DNA of 64,000 nucleotides from Domibacillus sp. DTU_2020_1001157_1_SI_ALB_TIR_016 (GCF_032341995.1 NZ_CP135439.1:2046001-2110000); one strand, 5' to 3'. Positions 18,709 through 27,731 are shown, counted from the stretch's first letter. Translations and numbers: made by a program. Notes: generated by a model from the letters alone, not told the origin.

Positions 18709-18882
18709 TTAAGTATTTTTCGGAAGCAAGCCCTGTTTTTCTACGAAGCTTCTATAAAGGTTCCTTTGAAGATGATTTGTAAGTAGTTCTATTTCGCCTG
18801 CTGTACTTTTTAGTAATTCTTTCTTTTCGTCAGTATTTCTCCCTTTTTTTTGAGTAGATGCATTATGTTTATAAATCAGCAT
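18709..18882 (-). CDS. Possible small hypothetical protein, 57 aa
   Basis: An open frame from ATG 18882 with protein-like composition (KKELLKSTAGEIELLTNHL, then RSFVEKQGLLPKNT). No ribosome binding site is seen, and the frame continues upstream without a start, so it may be a fragment. The rest of the 18538-19302 gap shows nothing reliable. Confidence 0.3.
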   Translation of the reverse strand: MLIYKHNASTQKKGRNTDEKKELLKSTAGEIELLTNHLQRNLYRSFVEKQGLLPKNT

Positions 18883-19302
18883 ATCCAGACCAGAAGAGCT
18901 GGATAGTAATCTAACTTCAGCAAAGATGGATATTGAAGCAGACTATATATCCGGTCCCAGCGAGTGCATGGAAGCCGGATCACATACACTTATCTTATTA
19001 ATGATTCCCTTTCTTGTGCCCTGCAATGACCAGAATATGCGCATGAAGCAGCGCATATTCTCCGTCACTCAGGAAACCAATACTTGCTCCCTTATGACTT
19101 TAGAATCTTTCAAGAGTGGCAGCGGGTCATTTCGCTATGCATTTTTATGTACCTCCGGCTTGTCACCATCACACCATGTACTGGCAGTTGGGCATGGATT
19201 GTATATCAGGTTTTAATATCTTATGACTCTACCTCACCTATATAAAACAGACATTGCCGTTCTAGAAGCTATCAAAGGGAAGGAATAATTACAGAGACTC
19301 TT

Positions 19303-19620
19303 TTATACAATGAATGGCACAAGCAGGTTAATGGACTTTAGCTTAGCTGGCTTGTCCATTTCTTTGAATATAATCTTGCTGCCATTCGGAAAGCGAATCT
19401 GCATAAGAGATGTCATACACTTAATGTGATCCTCCAAGCCCAAATCGATAACCAGCTCTTCTAGTAAAGAAAACGTGGAGTCACGGTGTGTATCATAAAC
19501 TTCACGGACAATCAAAGCCGTTCGTTTTTCTTCTAAGCAGCTTCAAAATAATTTTTAAAGCTACATGATAGCTCTTGCTGCTGCCATAGCCGCCGACAAG
19601 AAACTGAAATTTAGTGGACC
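19303..19620 (-). pseudogene. Phage terminase large subunit remnant (XtmB-like)
   Basis: Two adjoining frames give the N-terminal ATPase part of a PBSX-type large terminase: [18 protein letters not shown] (P-loop region), then, after a frameshift near 19510, [18 protein letters not shown] and [19 protein letters not shown]. The C-terminal nuclease part is absent. It follows the small subunit remnant in the usual gene order, with the small subunit's end fused to it. Confidence 0.75.
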
Positions 19621-20240
19621 AATCAAATAAAAAGTCGCGGAGTTCGGCCATCGCTCGAGATTGAGCGTTTAAAAAGGCAGCCTGCCGCTCCCAGGCAAAT
19701 TGAAATTCCCATTCCTGCTTTTCTAAAGTTGAATTAGCATCCGAATAAGTTTCGGCCTTCTTAATCTCTTTGATCAATTCATCTTTATCTTCAACCCACA
19801 TAATTTGTTGAAAGCGGATGATTGCAGTAAATTGGATCTGTATCTGCTGCCGTATCAAATCAGCAGCAGAAAGACCGGTCATTGCATCCGTGATCTCTTT
19901 TGTTTCATCTGGCAGAAACCTAGAGAACAACGCATGCTTCTCAGCAGCCTTGTTCCGTTTTGTAAATTGGTTATTCGGATGTGGATTTACGCTTCTCTTT
20001 CGTTGAGGCCCTTGGTTTTTTCAGTTGTATCCTTTTGTTGAATGGTTGCAACCTATCCACTTTTGGCTGCATCCTTTTTCGTTGGATTCCTCGACCATCC
20101 TTCACAGCTTTTCCGGTTTTTAAGGTACTGAGTTTTATACCCTGCTTTTCCGTTAATGCAGCAAGCATGATCTTTGTTGTTTCCCATTCTGATCTAATGT
20201 CATCCCAGTTAACACCACCACCTCCATTGTTTCTCCACAA
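19621..20240 (-). pseudogene. Phage terminase small subunit remnant (XtmA-like)
   Basis: The N-terminal segment VNWDDIRSEWETTKIMLAAL carries the helix-turn-helix opening of PBSX-type small terminases; after a frameshift near 19960 the C-terminal segment continues ([29 protein letters not shown], then [20 protein letters not shown]). Joined to the large subunit remnant at 19303-19620. No portal, capsid or tail gene follows, so only the packaging locus of a former prophage survives. Confidence 0.75.
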
Positions 20241-20346
20241 TAAAAAGGCCCCCTCCAGGAGCCTTTTTACTTAATACCGTTTTCTATTCCTACCTTTAAA
20301 AACTAACAGTACTCAGATATAAAACCGTCATTTTAAAAGGGGCCAA

Positions 20347-20832
20347 TTAAAATATGACAGGTGCAAAAGTTTTTTCTAAATACCCTTCTAAATGTTCTAT
20401 TTTAAATTCTTCATCATGCCTTTCGCTAAAAAGCTTGCCGTTCTTAACAATGAGCTCATCTAAATATAGTTCTTTTTGATGCTGAAGAATTTTTATTTTG
20501 TTCGTATTTTGTTTTACCTTAATATGTAGTTCTGCATCTCTAATTCTTATTTTCCCGCCTGTTTCAGGTGACATCCTAAAGCTATAACTTCTATTCTCTT
20601 CGAAACCTATTTTACTGTTTAATTCAGAGAGATACGGGAATAACACCTCTTTAAATTCTTTCTTTAAAACAGCTTTATCAGGATCTTCAACCAGATGTTC
20701 TTTAACTTTCCTGGCAAAAATATCTTGAAAATTCAAACGAATCACTCCTTCTGCTGTTTTATAATCATAAGTTCGGCAAAAGGAGATAATTTCCTGCTCT
20801 TCACTAGACACAAAATTTATTATCATGTTCAA
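20347..20832 (-). CDS. Hypothetical protein, 161 aa
   Basis: A soluble, charged protein with mixed alpha/beta composition (IRLNFQDIFARKVKEHL, ELHIKVKQNTNKIKILQ) and no signal or membrane segment. No family recognised and the ribosome binding site is weak. It sits between phage remnants, so a phage or accessory origin is likely. Confidence 0.45.
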   Translation of the reverse strand: MNMIINFVSSEEQEIISFCRTYDYKTAEGVIRLNFQDIFARKVKEHLVEDPDKAVLKKEFKEVLFPYLSELNSKIGFEENRSYSFRMSPETGGKIRIRDAELHIKVKQNTNKIKILQHQKELYLDELIVKNGKLFSERHDEEFKIEHLEGYLEKTFAPVIF

Positions 20833-20850
20833 GTGACTTCATAAGAAAAA

Positions 20851-20958
20851 GTGAGCAGCCAGTGTGATAATTGTAATAATGCGCAGTTTAAGAGTTCGAT
20901 TACAAATATGGTTTTTCTTCATGAGTGCCGTAACTGCGGCATGAAGAAAATGATTTAA
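20851..20958 (+). CDS. Four-cysteine zinc-ribbon microprotein, 35 aa
   Basis: A GTG-started frame (SSQCDNCNNAQFKS, then ECRNCGMKKMI) with two CxxC pairs 17 residues apart, a minimal zinc ribbon of the kind seen in phage Com-like and other small phage proteins. The stop is followed after one base by a perfect palindrome and T run (20960-20989), which supports it being a real transcribed gene. The ribosome binding site is weak. It lies next to the terminase remnant. Confidence 0.5.
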   Translation: MSSQCDNCNNAQFKSSITNMVFLHECRNCGMKKMI

Positions 20959-20959
20959 C

Positions 20960-20989
20960 CCTGTCATGTGACAGGTTTTTATTTTTTTT
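20960..20989 (+). terminator. Terminator of the zinc-ribbon microgene
   Basis: CCTGTCATGTGACAGG perfect palindrome followed by TTTTTATTTTTTTT. Confidence 0.75.
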
Positions 20990-21020
20990 ACGCTATCATA
21001 TATACAGCAACTGCACGACA

Positions 21021-21044
21021 AAAAGCACCATTTAAGGTGCTTTT
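21021..21044. terminator. Terminator of the polysaccharide deacetylase gene
   Basis: AAAAGCACC-atttaa-GGTGCTTTT, self-complementary and able to act on both strands, 20 bases past the minus-strand stop at 21064. Confidence 0.65.
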
Positions 21045-21063
21045 TATGTGCTTGGTATTGCAT

Positions 21064-21762
21064 TTACAATTCCTGAAGCTCATTAACAGTTACAAATTTG
21101 TATCCTTTGTCTGAGAGTGCTTCTAGAATCCCCTCGATTGTTTGAAGTTCTTTTCCATTGCCTTCATACATCGGATGTAACAAGATAATCGAACCTGGTT
21201 TAATATTTTGTTTCACGTAATCCACTTTTTCAGAAACAGTCGTATAATAGCTGTCGGGTTCAAGGTTCCAAGTTATAGTGTCTCTATTGTGTTTATTTAA
21301 ATAATACGGCAGTCCAATAAGCTTTTTTCCATTAGGCGGCCTGAAGCCAATTTCACCCTTATATCCGGCTTTTCGAATTAGTTGATCCGTTTTTTCAATT
21401 TCTTCTTTAATATAAGAAGATTTCTTGAAAACCATTCGATTATGAGAGTAAGTGTGATTTCCAATTTGATGTCCTGCTTCCACAATCCTCTTAGCCCCCT
21501 CTGGATATGTTTCAATGTCTTTACCAATTAGAAAGAAAGTGGCCTTGACATTGTATTTATCCAATAGTCGAAGAATTTCATTTACGTTCTTTGTAGGACC
21601 ATCATCAAAGGTTAAAGCAACTACTTTTTGATTTGTCTCCACCTGCTCGGTTAAACCACCAAATAACTGGTATGTTCTAGCATTCATTAATTTGTAAGTA
21701 CCAAGCAACAAAAGAAATACCAGGAGGATTCCTAATCCAATAAATATTAATTTCCTTTTCAT
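21064..21762 (-). CDS. Membrane-anchored polysaccharide deacetylase (CE4/NodB)
   Basis: About 232 residues: an N-terminal membrane anchor (about 5-24) and a NodB homology domain facing outward. Catalytic motifs are in order: TFDDGP (general base Asp and metal Asp), GNHTYSH (metal His pair), RPPNG (motif 3) and LLHP (motif 5). CE4 enzymes remove N-acetyl groups from peptidoglycan or chitooligosaccharides. Motif 3 ends in Asn-Gly where PdaA/BH-type members often have Gly/Tyr variants, so substrate is open. Start chosen at ATG 21762 because AAGG lies seven bases upstream; the TTG two codons earlier is too close. It has its own terminator. Confidence 0.85.
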   Translation of the reverse strand: MKRKLIFIGLGILLVFLLLLGTYKLMNARTYQLFGGLTEQVETNQKVVALTFDDGPTKNVNEILRLLDKYNVKATFFLIGKDIETYPEGAKRIVEAGHQIGNHTYSHNRMVFKKSSYIKEEIEKTDQLIRKAGYKGEIGFRPPNGKKLIGLPYYLNKHNRDTITWNLEPDSYYTTVSEKVDYVKQNIKPGSIILLHPMYEGNGKELQTIEGILEALSDKGYKFVTVNELQEL

Positions 21763-21947
21763 AATCAAACCTTACTTTCTAGTAGTTTGTTAACACAATA
21801 TTATAATTCTAAATGAAGTTATTAAACAAATCCAAAATAAATAAAGCTCTTCTCAAGAAACAAGGAAAAAGCGTTGTCACATCTTTGTAACCACAAAACG
21901 ATCACTTATACCTGAAAGACAGCTCTTACTGTGTAAAAGACATTGTT

Positions 21948-22184
21948 ATGATCAAATTTGCAGATGGTAATTGACTGATTTATCGCGACTTTACGAATAA
22001 AGGAGCTTCTTGCTACCTTTTTTATAAAGTCGCGGATTATATGTGGAAGAAAAAAGAGAAGATCGTTATGGTCTTTCCTCGATGCCAGGAAGAAACACAG
22101 ATTTGTATTGTGGTGCATGGCCACGAACAGGAGAGAGGATTATTGACGAAGGTTCATACGAAAAATATTAAAAAGTGCTTATAA
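21948..22184 (+). pseudogene. Small phage-like gene interrupted by TGA
   Basis: From ATG 21948 the frame runs to TAA 22182-22184 with a single in-frame TGA at 21972-21974. After it the sequence is clearly protein-like (LIYRDFTNKGASCYLFYK; VADYMWKKKEKIVMVFP; HTKNIKKCL). A CCCGG/CCGGG terminator follows immediately. The TGA probably replaced a Trp or Arg codon. Alternatively translation begins later, at ATG 22041. Function unknown. Confidence 0.4.
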
Positions 22185-22185
22185 A

Positions 22186-22207
22186 CCCGGCCAAACCGGG
22201 GCTTTTT
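22186..22207 (+). terminator. Intrinsic terminator
   Basis: CCCGG-ccaaa-CCGGG plus TTTTT directly after the stop at 22184. Confidence 0.6.
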
Positions 22208-22417
22208 CTACTCCATTTCGATCTCCAACATTCCTATATTAAAGAACAGTGGCCAGTTAAACTTCTCCTTTTCATCCTCCGTAAATTCAGCCAGTTTCTT
22301 TCGTGTAATACTTTCGAGCTTGGCTAAACAGTTCTGCGGAAAGGCACGTGCTCCGTATTGCCAAACAAGACCGGCGACAAATTGGCGGCACATTTTGATA
22401 ATTTCAACATCCTTCAT
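22208..22417 (-). CDS. Small hypothetical protein, 69 aa
   Basis: ATG 22417 lies twelve bases after AAAAGGAG. The protein is soluble (MCRQFVAGLVWQYGARAF, ITRKKLAEFTEDEKEKF), with no recognised domain. It is downstream of the gene at 22503-22730 on the same strand and likely shares its transcript. The surrounding phage fragments suggest an accessory origin. Confidence 0.45.
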   Translation of the reverse strand: MKDVEIIKMCRQFVAGLVWQYGARAFPQNCLAKLESITRKKLAEFTEDEKEKFNWPLFFNIGMLEIEME

Positions 22418-22502
22418 CACTATGCAGCACTCCTTTTCGCTTTTGATGGTGGTGAACTGATTGTCGGCGCAGGTTACTGTTTGCTGGAAAAGATCTTGGG
22501 TT

Positions 22503-22730
22503 TTATTGAGGATTTTGTTTTAGGTAAAGACGTACCGCATCGCGGTATAGTTTAGATCTTTCTCGTTTCGGGACCTTTGCCAACGCATCCATTAAATCCT
22601 TATCATATTCCGGATTGAGCTTCGCTGATAAGGACCGAACAGGGTCTACAGGATGTTCCTTTGCGGGAGTGTTATTTTTTCCGATGTACAAAGGAATGTT
22701 TTTTACGGTCAGCTTTTTTTCTTCGTCCAT
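22503..22730 (-). CDS. Small protein with ribbon-helix-helix-like C-terminus, 75 aa
   Basis: ATG 22730 follows GAGGTGG. The C-terminal third (ALAKVPKRERSKLYRDAVRL) resembles the helix pair of ribbon-helix-helix regulators and partition proteins, while the N-terminal part (LTVKNIPLYIGKN) could supply the strand and a flexible arm. A DNA-binding role is inferred from this pattern only. It precedes the 22208-22417 gene on the same strand. Confidence 0.45.
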   Translation of the reverse strand: MDEEKKLTVKNIPLYIGKNNTPAKEHPVDPVRSLSAKLNPEYDKDLMDALAKVPKRERSKLYRDAVRLYLKQNPQ

Positions 22731-22921
22731 TCCCACCACCTCTTCTCTTATGTTAATTAGTGTTAAATAATGATATGGGCGGGAATGCTTGTGTTATGCC
22801 GAAATAGACGAAAATATTTAAGAAGAAGTGTGAACAAGAGGGAATTGGTGCGACTGGGTGAGAGAGTTTAAAAAGAAAAAAATCCTCTGGTTATGATACA
22901 TTTATTTAAAGGGGGAATTTC

Positions 22922-23077
22922 ATGAAGATATACGAGAATGAAAATATGCTGGGCTGTTATTTGTTGAAGTATGGGCCAGATTTATTACTTGTACAATACC
23001 GTGATTTTAATCCCCAGAGGCAAAAGGAAGCAATTAACTTGGATGAATGGACCGAAATTACTGAACCAAAAGAGTAA
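22922..23077 (+). CDS. Small hypothetical protein, 51 aa
   Basis: ATG 22922 is preceded by AAAGGGGGAA at ideal spacing, and the stop is followed at once by a CCCCGA/TCGGGG terminator (23078-23103), a self-contained transcription unit. The product is hydrophilic-to-aromatic (MLGCYLLKYGPDLLLVQYRD, ending EWTEITEPKE). No family recognised. Confidence 0.55.
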   Translation: MKIYENENMLGCYLLKYGPDLLLVQYRDFNPQRQKEAINLDEWTEITEPKE

Positions 23078-23103
23078 CCCCGACTGAAATCGGGGCTTTT
23101 TTT
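23078..23103 (+). terminator. Terminator of the 51-aa gene
   Basis: CCCCGA-ctgaaa-TCGGGG followed by a T run. Confidence 0.7.
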
Positions 23104-23104
23104 G

Positions 23105-23254
23105 TTATACACTATACGATTTAATTCTTGGATTGTATCCATATTCAACAGCAATAAGTGCCCGCGCTTCTTCTGCTGATTCAAGCGATGTGAACACGCC
23201 TGTGTACAACTCGTTTGTCCTCTGCGCCTTTTCTTGCATTGAAGCCAAGCTCAT
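23105..23254 (-). CDS. Possible small hypothetical protein, 49 aa
   Basis: The C-terminal part (NELYTGVFTSLESAEEARAL, VEYGYNPRIKSYSV) looks like real protein, but no ribosome binding site precedes ATG 23254 and the frame extends upstream over the end of the SLH gene. It may be the tail of a phage gene. Confidence 0.3.
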   Translation of the reverse strand: MSLASMQEKAQRTNELYTGVFTSLESAEEARALIAVEYGYNPRIKSYSV

Positions 23255-23324
23255 TTGTGCCCATTTATGGAGCAAGCAAAAAAAAACCGGTGCAAGATGA
23301 CATTTATCTGCACCGATCCAGTTG

Positions 23325-24947
23325 TTATTTAGTTGTTTCAGCCCGGTGTAAGAACAACGCCATTTCTCCTCGAGTAATAGGTATGCTCGTTCCAAACTGG
23401 GTGGATGATTTGCCTTGCGTCACGTTGTTTTTCACTAAAGCTTTGACCGCTTCTTCATAACGCGGAGATACATCTGTAAATGAAAGTTCGGCGTCATCGC
23501 CGTTTAATTTATATGCCCGTTGGAGCAGCAATGCCATTTCACCGCGGGTCATTGAATCATTGCCCCCGAAATAGGACGATGATTTTCCATTGACTATGTT
23601 TGCCTCTTTTAAAGCATTCACAGCTCCCCATGCCCTTTTTGGCAAATCGGAATAAGGCGTATTCATTGAGTTTGTAATATCCAGATCTAATATTTTGGCG
23701 AGCCAAATAGCTGCATCTACTCGCTTAATGTTGTCATTTATCCCAAATTTATCTTTTGAAAGCCCATTTGTCACTTCTTTATCTAACAAGAAAATGACTG
23801 CAGACGAATAGCGGGCCGTGACATCTTTAAAGTTTGTTTCAGGTTTGAATGACATCGTATACACTCCGCCCTGCCAAAGCACTTGAGCAGCGGGTATAAA
23901 ATAATAAGTGCCTTTTGGAAGTGCCGTTTTCCTTGAGGAAGTTTCCGGATCGCCAACACTTCCACTGCTAACATGAGAATCATATACGATACCTGTTTCA
24001 TTTGTTAATTGGTAGCTACTGAATTCCGATGAAAAATTTATCGTTAAATACCCATCGTATTTCATGTCAATTTTATAGTAATCGAAGTTATCAGTATAAC
24101 TCAAAAAGCCTGTATAGGTTTTCGGGTCATTTAAAGGAATGGGCATCGCTGTATTCTTACTGTTATTCGGTTCGATCTCTTCATTATTTGCCGCAGTAAA
24201 CGAGACGAGCATTTCATAAATCCCTTGATAGAAATCGTTTCCTCGAATACTTATATAGTACGTGCCTGGTTCAAGATCCGCATGTTTTTTCCATTGTAAC
24301 GGCAGACCCCGATAAAATCCTAAAGAATCCCAAAAAATCATCGTTCCTTTCGAATCGTATAAATCAACACTTCCATTTACCATTTTAGAATCAACGTCTA
24401 CTACTAAACGACCCGGTTCACTCAATTCTACTTTATAATAGTCTTCATGATCATTCGCGCTGATAAAACCTCGGAACCTTTTGTCATTCACTTGAATTGG
24501 CATTGCTTCAAGGAATGTTTGATTCGGTTCAATTTCCGTGTTGTGCGCGGGATCAAGTACTACCTTCAAATCATAATTCCCAAAACTGGTTTTATTAAAA
24601 TCTTTCACAAAAACAGTATACACGCCAGGTTCTATATTAACATCTTTGTGAAATGAAGTCGGATTTTCCGGGCGACCGTTAAAAACACCTTCAAAATTAC
24701 CTACTAACGCATTATTCGAATCTCTTAACTCGATTAAAGCAGCCGAAAAGTACACATTAACATCAATTGATAAAACGCCTGCTTCATCAACAGATACAGT
24801 GTATGCATCCATTGGCTCCTGCTCTGATATAGAGCCTGAAACGGTTGAATTCAGTGGCAAAATGGTATCGGCCTGAACGACTGCGGTTATAGATGTCATT
24901 GACAAAAACAGTAAAATGATTGTAACAGTGATGTTGATTTTCTTCAA
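23325..24947 (-). CDS. SLH-anchored secreted protein with three PPC-like domains
   Basis: 540 residues from TTG 24947 behind GGAAGAGAG. A signal peptide (KKINITVTIILLFLS...VVQA) is followed by three bacterial pre-peptidase C-terminal (PPC)-type beta domains (about 30-130, 135-245, 255-370), each with the pattern EPN...A.PI.LND...G.I...D.DYYK and ending in a GTYYI strand, then three SLH repeats (about 375-540). PPC domains usually accompany secreted hydrolases, but no catalytic domain is present, so a structural or binding role at the surface is inferred. A perfect palindrome lies upstream at 24993-25006. Confidence 0.85.
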   Translation of the reverse strand: MKKINITVTIILLFLSMTSITAVVQADTILPLNSTVSGSISEQEPMDAYTVSVDEAGVLSIDVNVYFSAALIELRDSNNALVGNFEGVFNGRPENPTSFHKDVNIEPGVYTVFVKDFNKTSFGNYDLKVVLDPAHNTEIEPNQTFLEAMPIQVNDKRFRGFISANDHEDYYKVELSEPGRLVVDVDSKMVNGSVDLYDSKGTMIFWDSLGFYRGLPLQWKKHADLEPGTYYISIRGNDFYQGIYEMLVSFTAANNEEIEPNNSKNTAMPIPLNDPKTYTGFLSYTDNFDYYKIDMKYDGYLTINFSSEFSSYQLTNETGIVYDSHVSSGSVGDPETSSRKTALPKGTYYFIPAAQVLWQGGVYTMSFKPETNFKDVTARYSSAVIFLLDKEVTNGLSKDKFGINDNIKRVDAAIWLAKILDLDITNSMNTPYSDLPKRAWGAVNALKEANIVNGKSSSYFGGNDSMTRGEMALLLQRAYKLNGDDAELSFTDVSPRYEEAVKALVKNNVTQGKSSTQFGTSIPITRGEMALFLHRAETTK

Positions 24948-24992
24948 AATATACTCTCTTCCATATAAAGTTTTCCATCATTTTTATAGTAC

Positions 24993-25006
24993 AGTACAAT
25001 TGTACT
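24993..25006. promoter_or_regulatory. Perfect palindrome upstream of the PPC-SLH gene
   Basis: AGTACAATTGTACT reads the same on both strands and is partly echoed by TAGTAC next to it. It lies about 46 bases before the TTG start, in operator position. The binding protein is unknown. Confidence 0.4.
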
Positions 25007-25159
25007 ATTCAGCAATAGACTAATTGTCTTTTTTAGTGGCATCCAGTTTCTCCTGCCAGTTCTGTAATGGACTTTCATCACCTAGTTATAAACCATGCCG
25101 GCACACGAAAAAAACTGCCGACAATAGTCGGCAGCTTAGATATTTTGAATGACCAATTG

Positions 25160-27364
25160 CTATTTTTTTGCTTTGATACTTGCAATAACACTATTACCTT
25201 TATATTTGACAGTTACCTTGTAACCACTAGCAGTTACATTATCGAATTTGCCTTTCACCTTGTCGGCAGTCACCAAAGTAATGTCTTTAGCCTTCCCTAT
25301 TTCATAATTAGAAAGATCTAAATTCAGGTCCCCACCATCAAGGTATAACAGTCCATCAACATTTACTTGACTGCTATCATCATCCATTGCAATATCTAAG
25401 TTTCCAGCTTCTATTGTAAAATTGCCATTTAGATTTAAAGGTCCATCTGCATCAACTGAAACTGTTCCATTTTCTAAATAAAGATCGCCTTTACCAAAAG
25501 CAGCCGTAGAAGTAGCTTCTAGCGTTCCTTCTTTTAGCAATGTGCCTCCTGTATAACTGTTATCTCCTGTCAATGTAAGCATTCCTGTCCCTTTCTTGGT
25601 AAGCATACCATTGCCAGTAATATCATTTCTCCACCAATCATGGGCATTAAATCTTCCTTTTGAAGCATCCATATCAACTGTTACATTGTTTAAAAACGCA
25701 CCATATCCATCAGCTGCTGTTACTAAATCAATTCTGCCCCAACCATTTGACTCGTCTATTACAGGGTAGCCTGATTCAATTTCTGTGGTATATAATACTT
25801 CTCTGCGTTGTTGATCTGTTAAATAAGGTTGACGAGTTTCCAATAAAACTTCTGCCCCTTTAGGTACTACAGGGTCTAAACCTTTTGTTCCTGTTTGAGG
25901 TAATCCGTAAGTAAGTTTTTCCCGATAGAAAGCTTTATTTGCTTCATGGTCTTCCCACTTTTCTTCATCGTACGCACTTTTAAACTTATAATCCTCTGTT
26001 ACGGTATGTGCATATTCGTACAAGCTCATTCCTTTTGATTGGGCTAATTCACCGAATACCTCTCCAGCATTTTCATACGCCTTATCCAATACCTCTTTGT
26101 TTTCTGCAAGATTATATGCAAATGCAGTCATTGCTGTAGATTGTATTCTTGCTCCTATCACATCAAGTGGAGAGTGCATTCCGGCCACTATTCTATTTTC
26201 TCCCATTTGAGCTGCTCTTGTTAAAAATTCAGCATATCTTTCCGGTGTTGCATATGCAAACCCGAATGTTGACAAATACGATGCACTTGTATGCCCACTC
26301 GGAAAAGCTCCATCTTTTCCTCTTCCGTCTTCCGCTTTTCTTCTTACATATTCTAATGCAGGAATTACTTCCACATTCGTTTCATATTGTTGGAAATGTC
26401 TTTCTCCTGTTTCTTTTGTACCGCCTGAAGGCAATTTTTCTACTACACTTTCACCACTGCCGATTGTTTCCCAAACAGGTAAACCGTTCTGATCAACAAC
26501 TTCTTTCACTTCTCCATTTGAATTCATTCTGTATGGTCTTGGTGAAGAGAAAAAGTACTTAGCAGGGTTTGACGAAGAAGGACTTCTAAATCTAATTAAA
26601 TGAACTAAATCCATCGCATCTGAAAGTTCAGATTCCTTCCATTGCCCCATTCCCTGGCTTTCGTCTTCAGCGGTTGCTTCTTCCAATACCTTATTCATGT
26701 CCTCTGGTGATCTTACAATACTTGTTGTCGGTTTAATTATATCTACGTATGTATTAGCTAAAGGCCCATAAGCTTCCATCATACTATATATCTTATCTCT
26801 TTGATCATCGTAATAGGCTGCTAATGCCTCTTCATCTGTTCTGTTTTTCGTAACATCTTCTACATATTTTATATTAGCTTCCCAAGTCTCAGCATCTCTG
26901 ATTTCTTCGTTTGCATATGTTTTCTTATCAGCTACTACTTTTGTTTCATCATTTTTATATCCATCAAAATAAACGGTAGGTCCGTCGCCATATTTTGCAA
27001 TCTTACCATTTGCACCTGGTTTAGTTAACGCTGTTCCGTCTCTCCAATCCGGTTGATTCATTGACCAGATTTGATCAAAACCATCTAAAATATTAATAAA
27101 AGGATTGGTCGCAGCTATATTCTTTAAGACAGAATCATTTGCATTTCCGCCATTATCCACTGCGGGTAAAGGTTGCTCAGCTTTAGGAACATCTATATTT
27201 ACTTCTTCAGTAGTTCCTTGTGGTTTTGAAGGTTTTGAAAGCTTATCTTTCGCAACGCTCCCCTCGATATCAGAAGATTGGCTGGCGGCCTGAACAGGAA
27301 GCGCGGAACATCCCATCGTTAACACTGCAAGTGTTGTTACTAAGTTCATTAATTTTCTTTTCAT
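25160..27364 (-). CDS. Secreted PAP2-family acid phosphatase with autotransporter-type repeat
   Basis: About 734 residues. After a signal peptide ending near PVQA and a low-complexity linker comes a class A acid phosphatase/PAP2 domain with all three signature motifs: KYFFSSPRP (about 270), PSGHTSAS (about 355) and RIVAGMHSPLDV (about 392-402). Beyond residue 590 the protein becomes a beta-solenoid-like region with a passenger-associated repeat (GTGMLTLTGDNSYTGGTLL) followed by LYLENGTV-type strands. The family hydrolyses phosphomonoesters outside the cell. That repeat is best known from Gram-negative autotransporters, yet no beta-barrel follows. ATG 27364 is preferred over one three codons upstream on ribosome binding site spacing. 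Confidence 0.85.
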   Translation of the reverse strand: MKRKLMNLVTTLAVLTMGCSALPVQAASQSSDIEGSVAKDKLSKPSKPQGTTEEVNIDVPKAEQPLPAVDNGGNANDSVLKNIAATNPFINILDGFDQIWSMNQPDWRDGTALTKPGANGKIAKYGDGPTVYFDGYKNDETKVVADKKTYANEEIRDAETWEANIKYVEDVTKNRTDEEALAAYYDDQRDKIYSMMEAYGPLANTYVDIIKPTTSIVRSPEDMNKVLEEATAEDESQGMGQWKESELSDAMDLVHLIRFRSPSSSNPAKYFFSSPRPYRMNSNGEVKEVVDQNGLPVWETIGSGESVVEKLPSGGTKETGERHFQQYETNVEVIPALEYVRRKAEDGRGKDGAFPSGHTSASYLSTFGFAYATPERYAEFLTRAAQMGENRIVAGMHSPLDVIGARIQSTAMTAFAYNLAENKEVLDKAYENAGEVFGELAQSKGMSLYEYAHTVTEDYKFKSAYDEEKWEDHEANKAFYREKLTYGLPQTGTKGLDPVVPKGAEVLLETRQPYLTDQQRREVLYTTEIESGYPVIDESNGWGRIDLVTAADGYGAFLNNVTVDMDASKGRFNAHDWWRNDITGNGMLTKKGTGMLTLTGDNSYTGGTLLKEGTLEATSTAAFGKGDLYLENGTVSVDADGPLNLNGNFTIEAGNLDIAMDDDSSQVNVDGLLYLDGGDLNLDLSNYEIGKAKDITLVTADKVKGKFDNVTASGYKVTVKYKGNSVIASIKAKK

Positions 27365-27731
27365 AAACTTCATACCTTTTACATCTCTCCGTTTCTACTG
27401 CGAATTTCTAAATGATTTCTTTTTCAAATACTTTATTTTCACCTTTAATAGTTTATTCAATCTCTTAGCGGACATTTAAGAAGTTGAATACTTATTAACA
27501 GCACAAATTCCAGTATAAGAAGGTTATATTGTATAAATATATTGAATCTGTAAAGATCATGTAAACTTTTGCAGCACACTACTAATTATTTCTTTAATAT
27601 TTCTAACTCCATGATTAATACAGTAACCAGCAAATACACCAAGCAATACTTTGTAATTTTGAATATTAATCTTAATTTTGTTTCTAAACTTCCAGTCTCT
27701 ATTAAATCCTGATATGCAAATTCAAGAAAAA

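Noticed and set aside
18926..19216. 96-residue plus-strand frame
   Set aside because: No ribosome binding site and no protein-like pattern; region appears noncoding.
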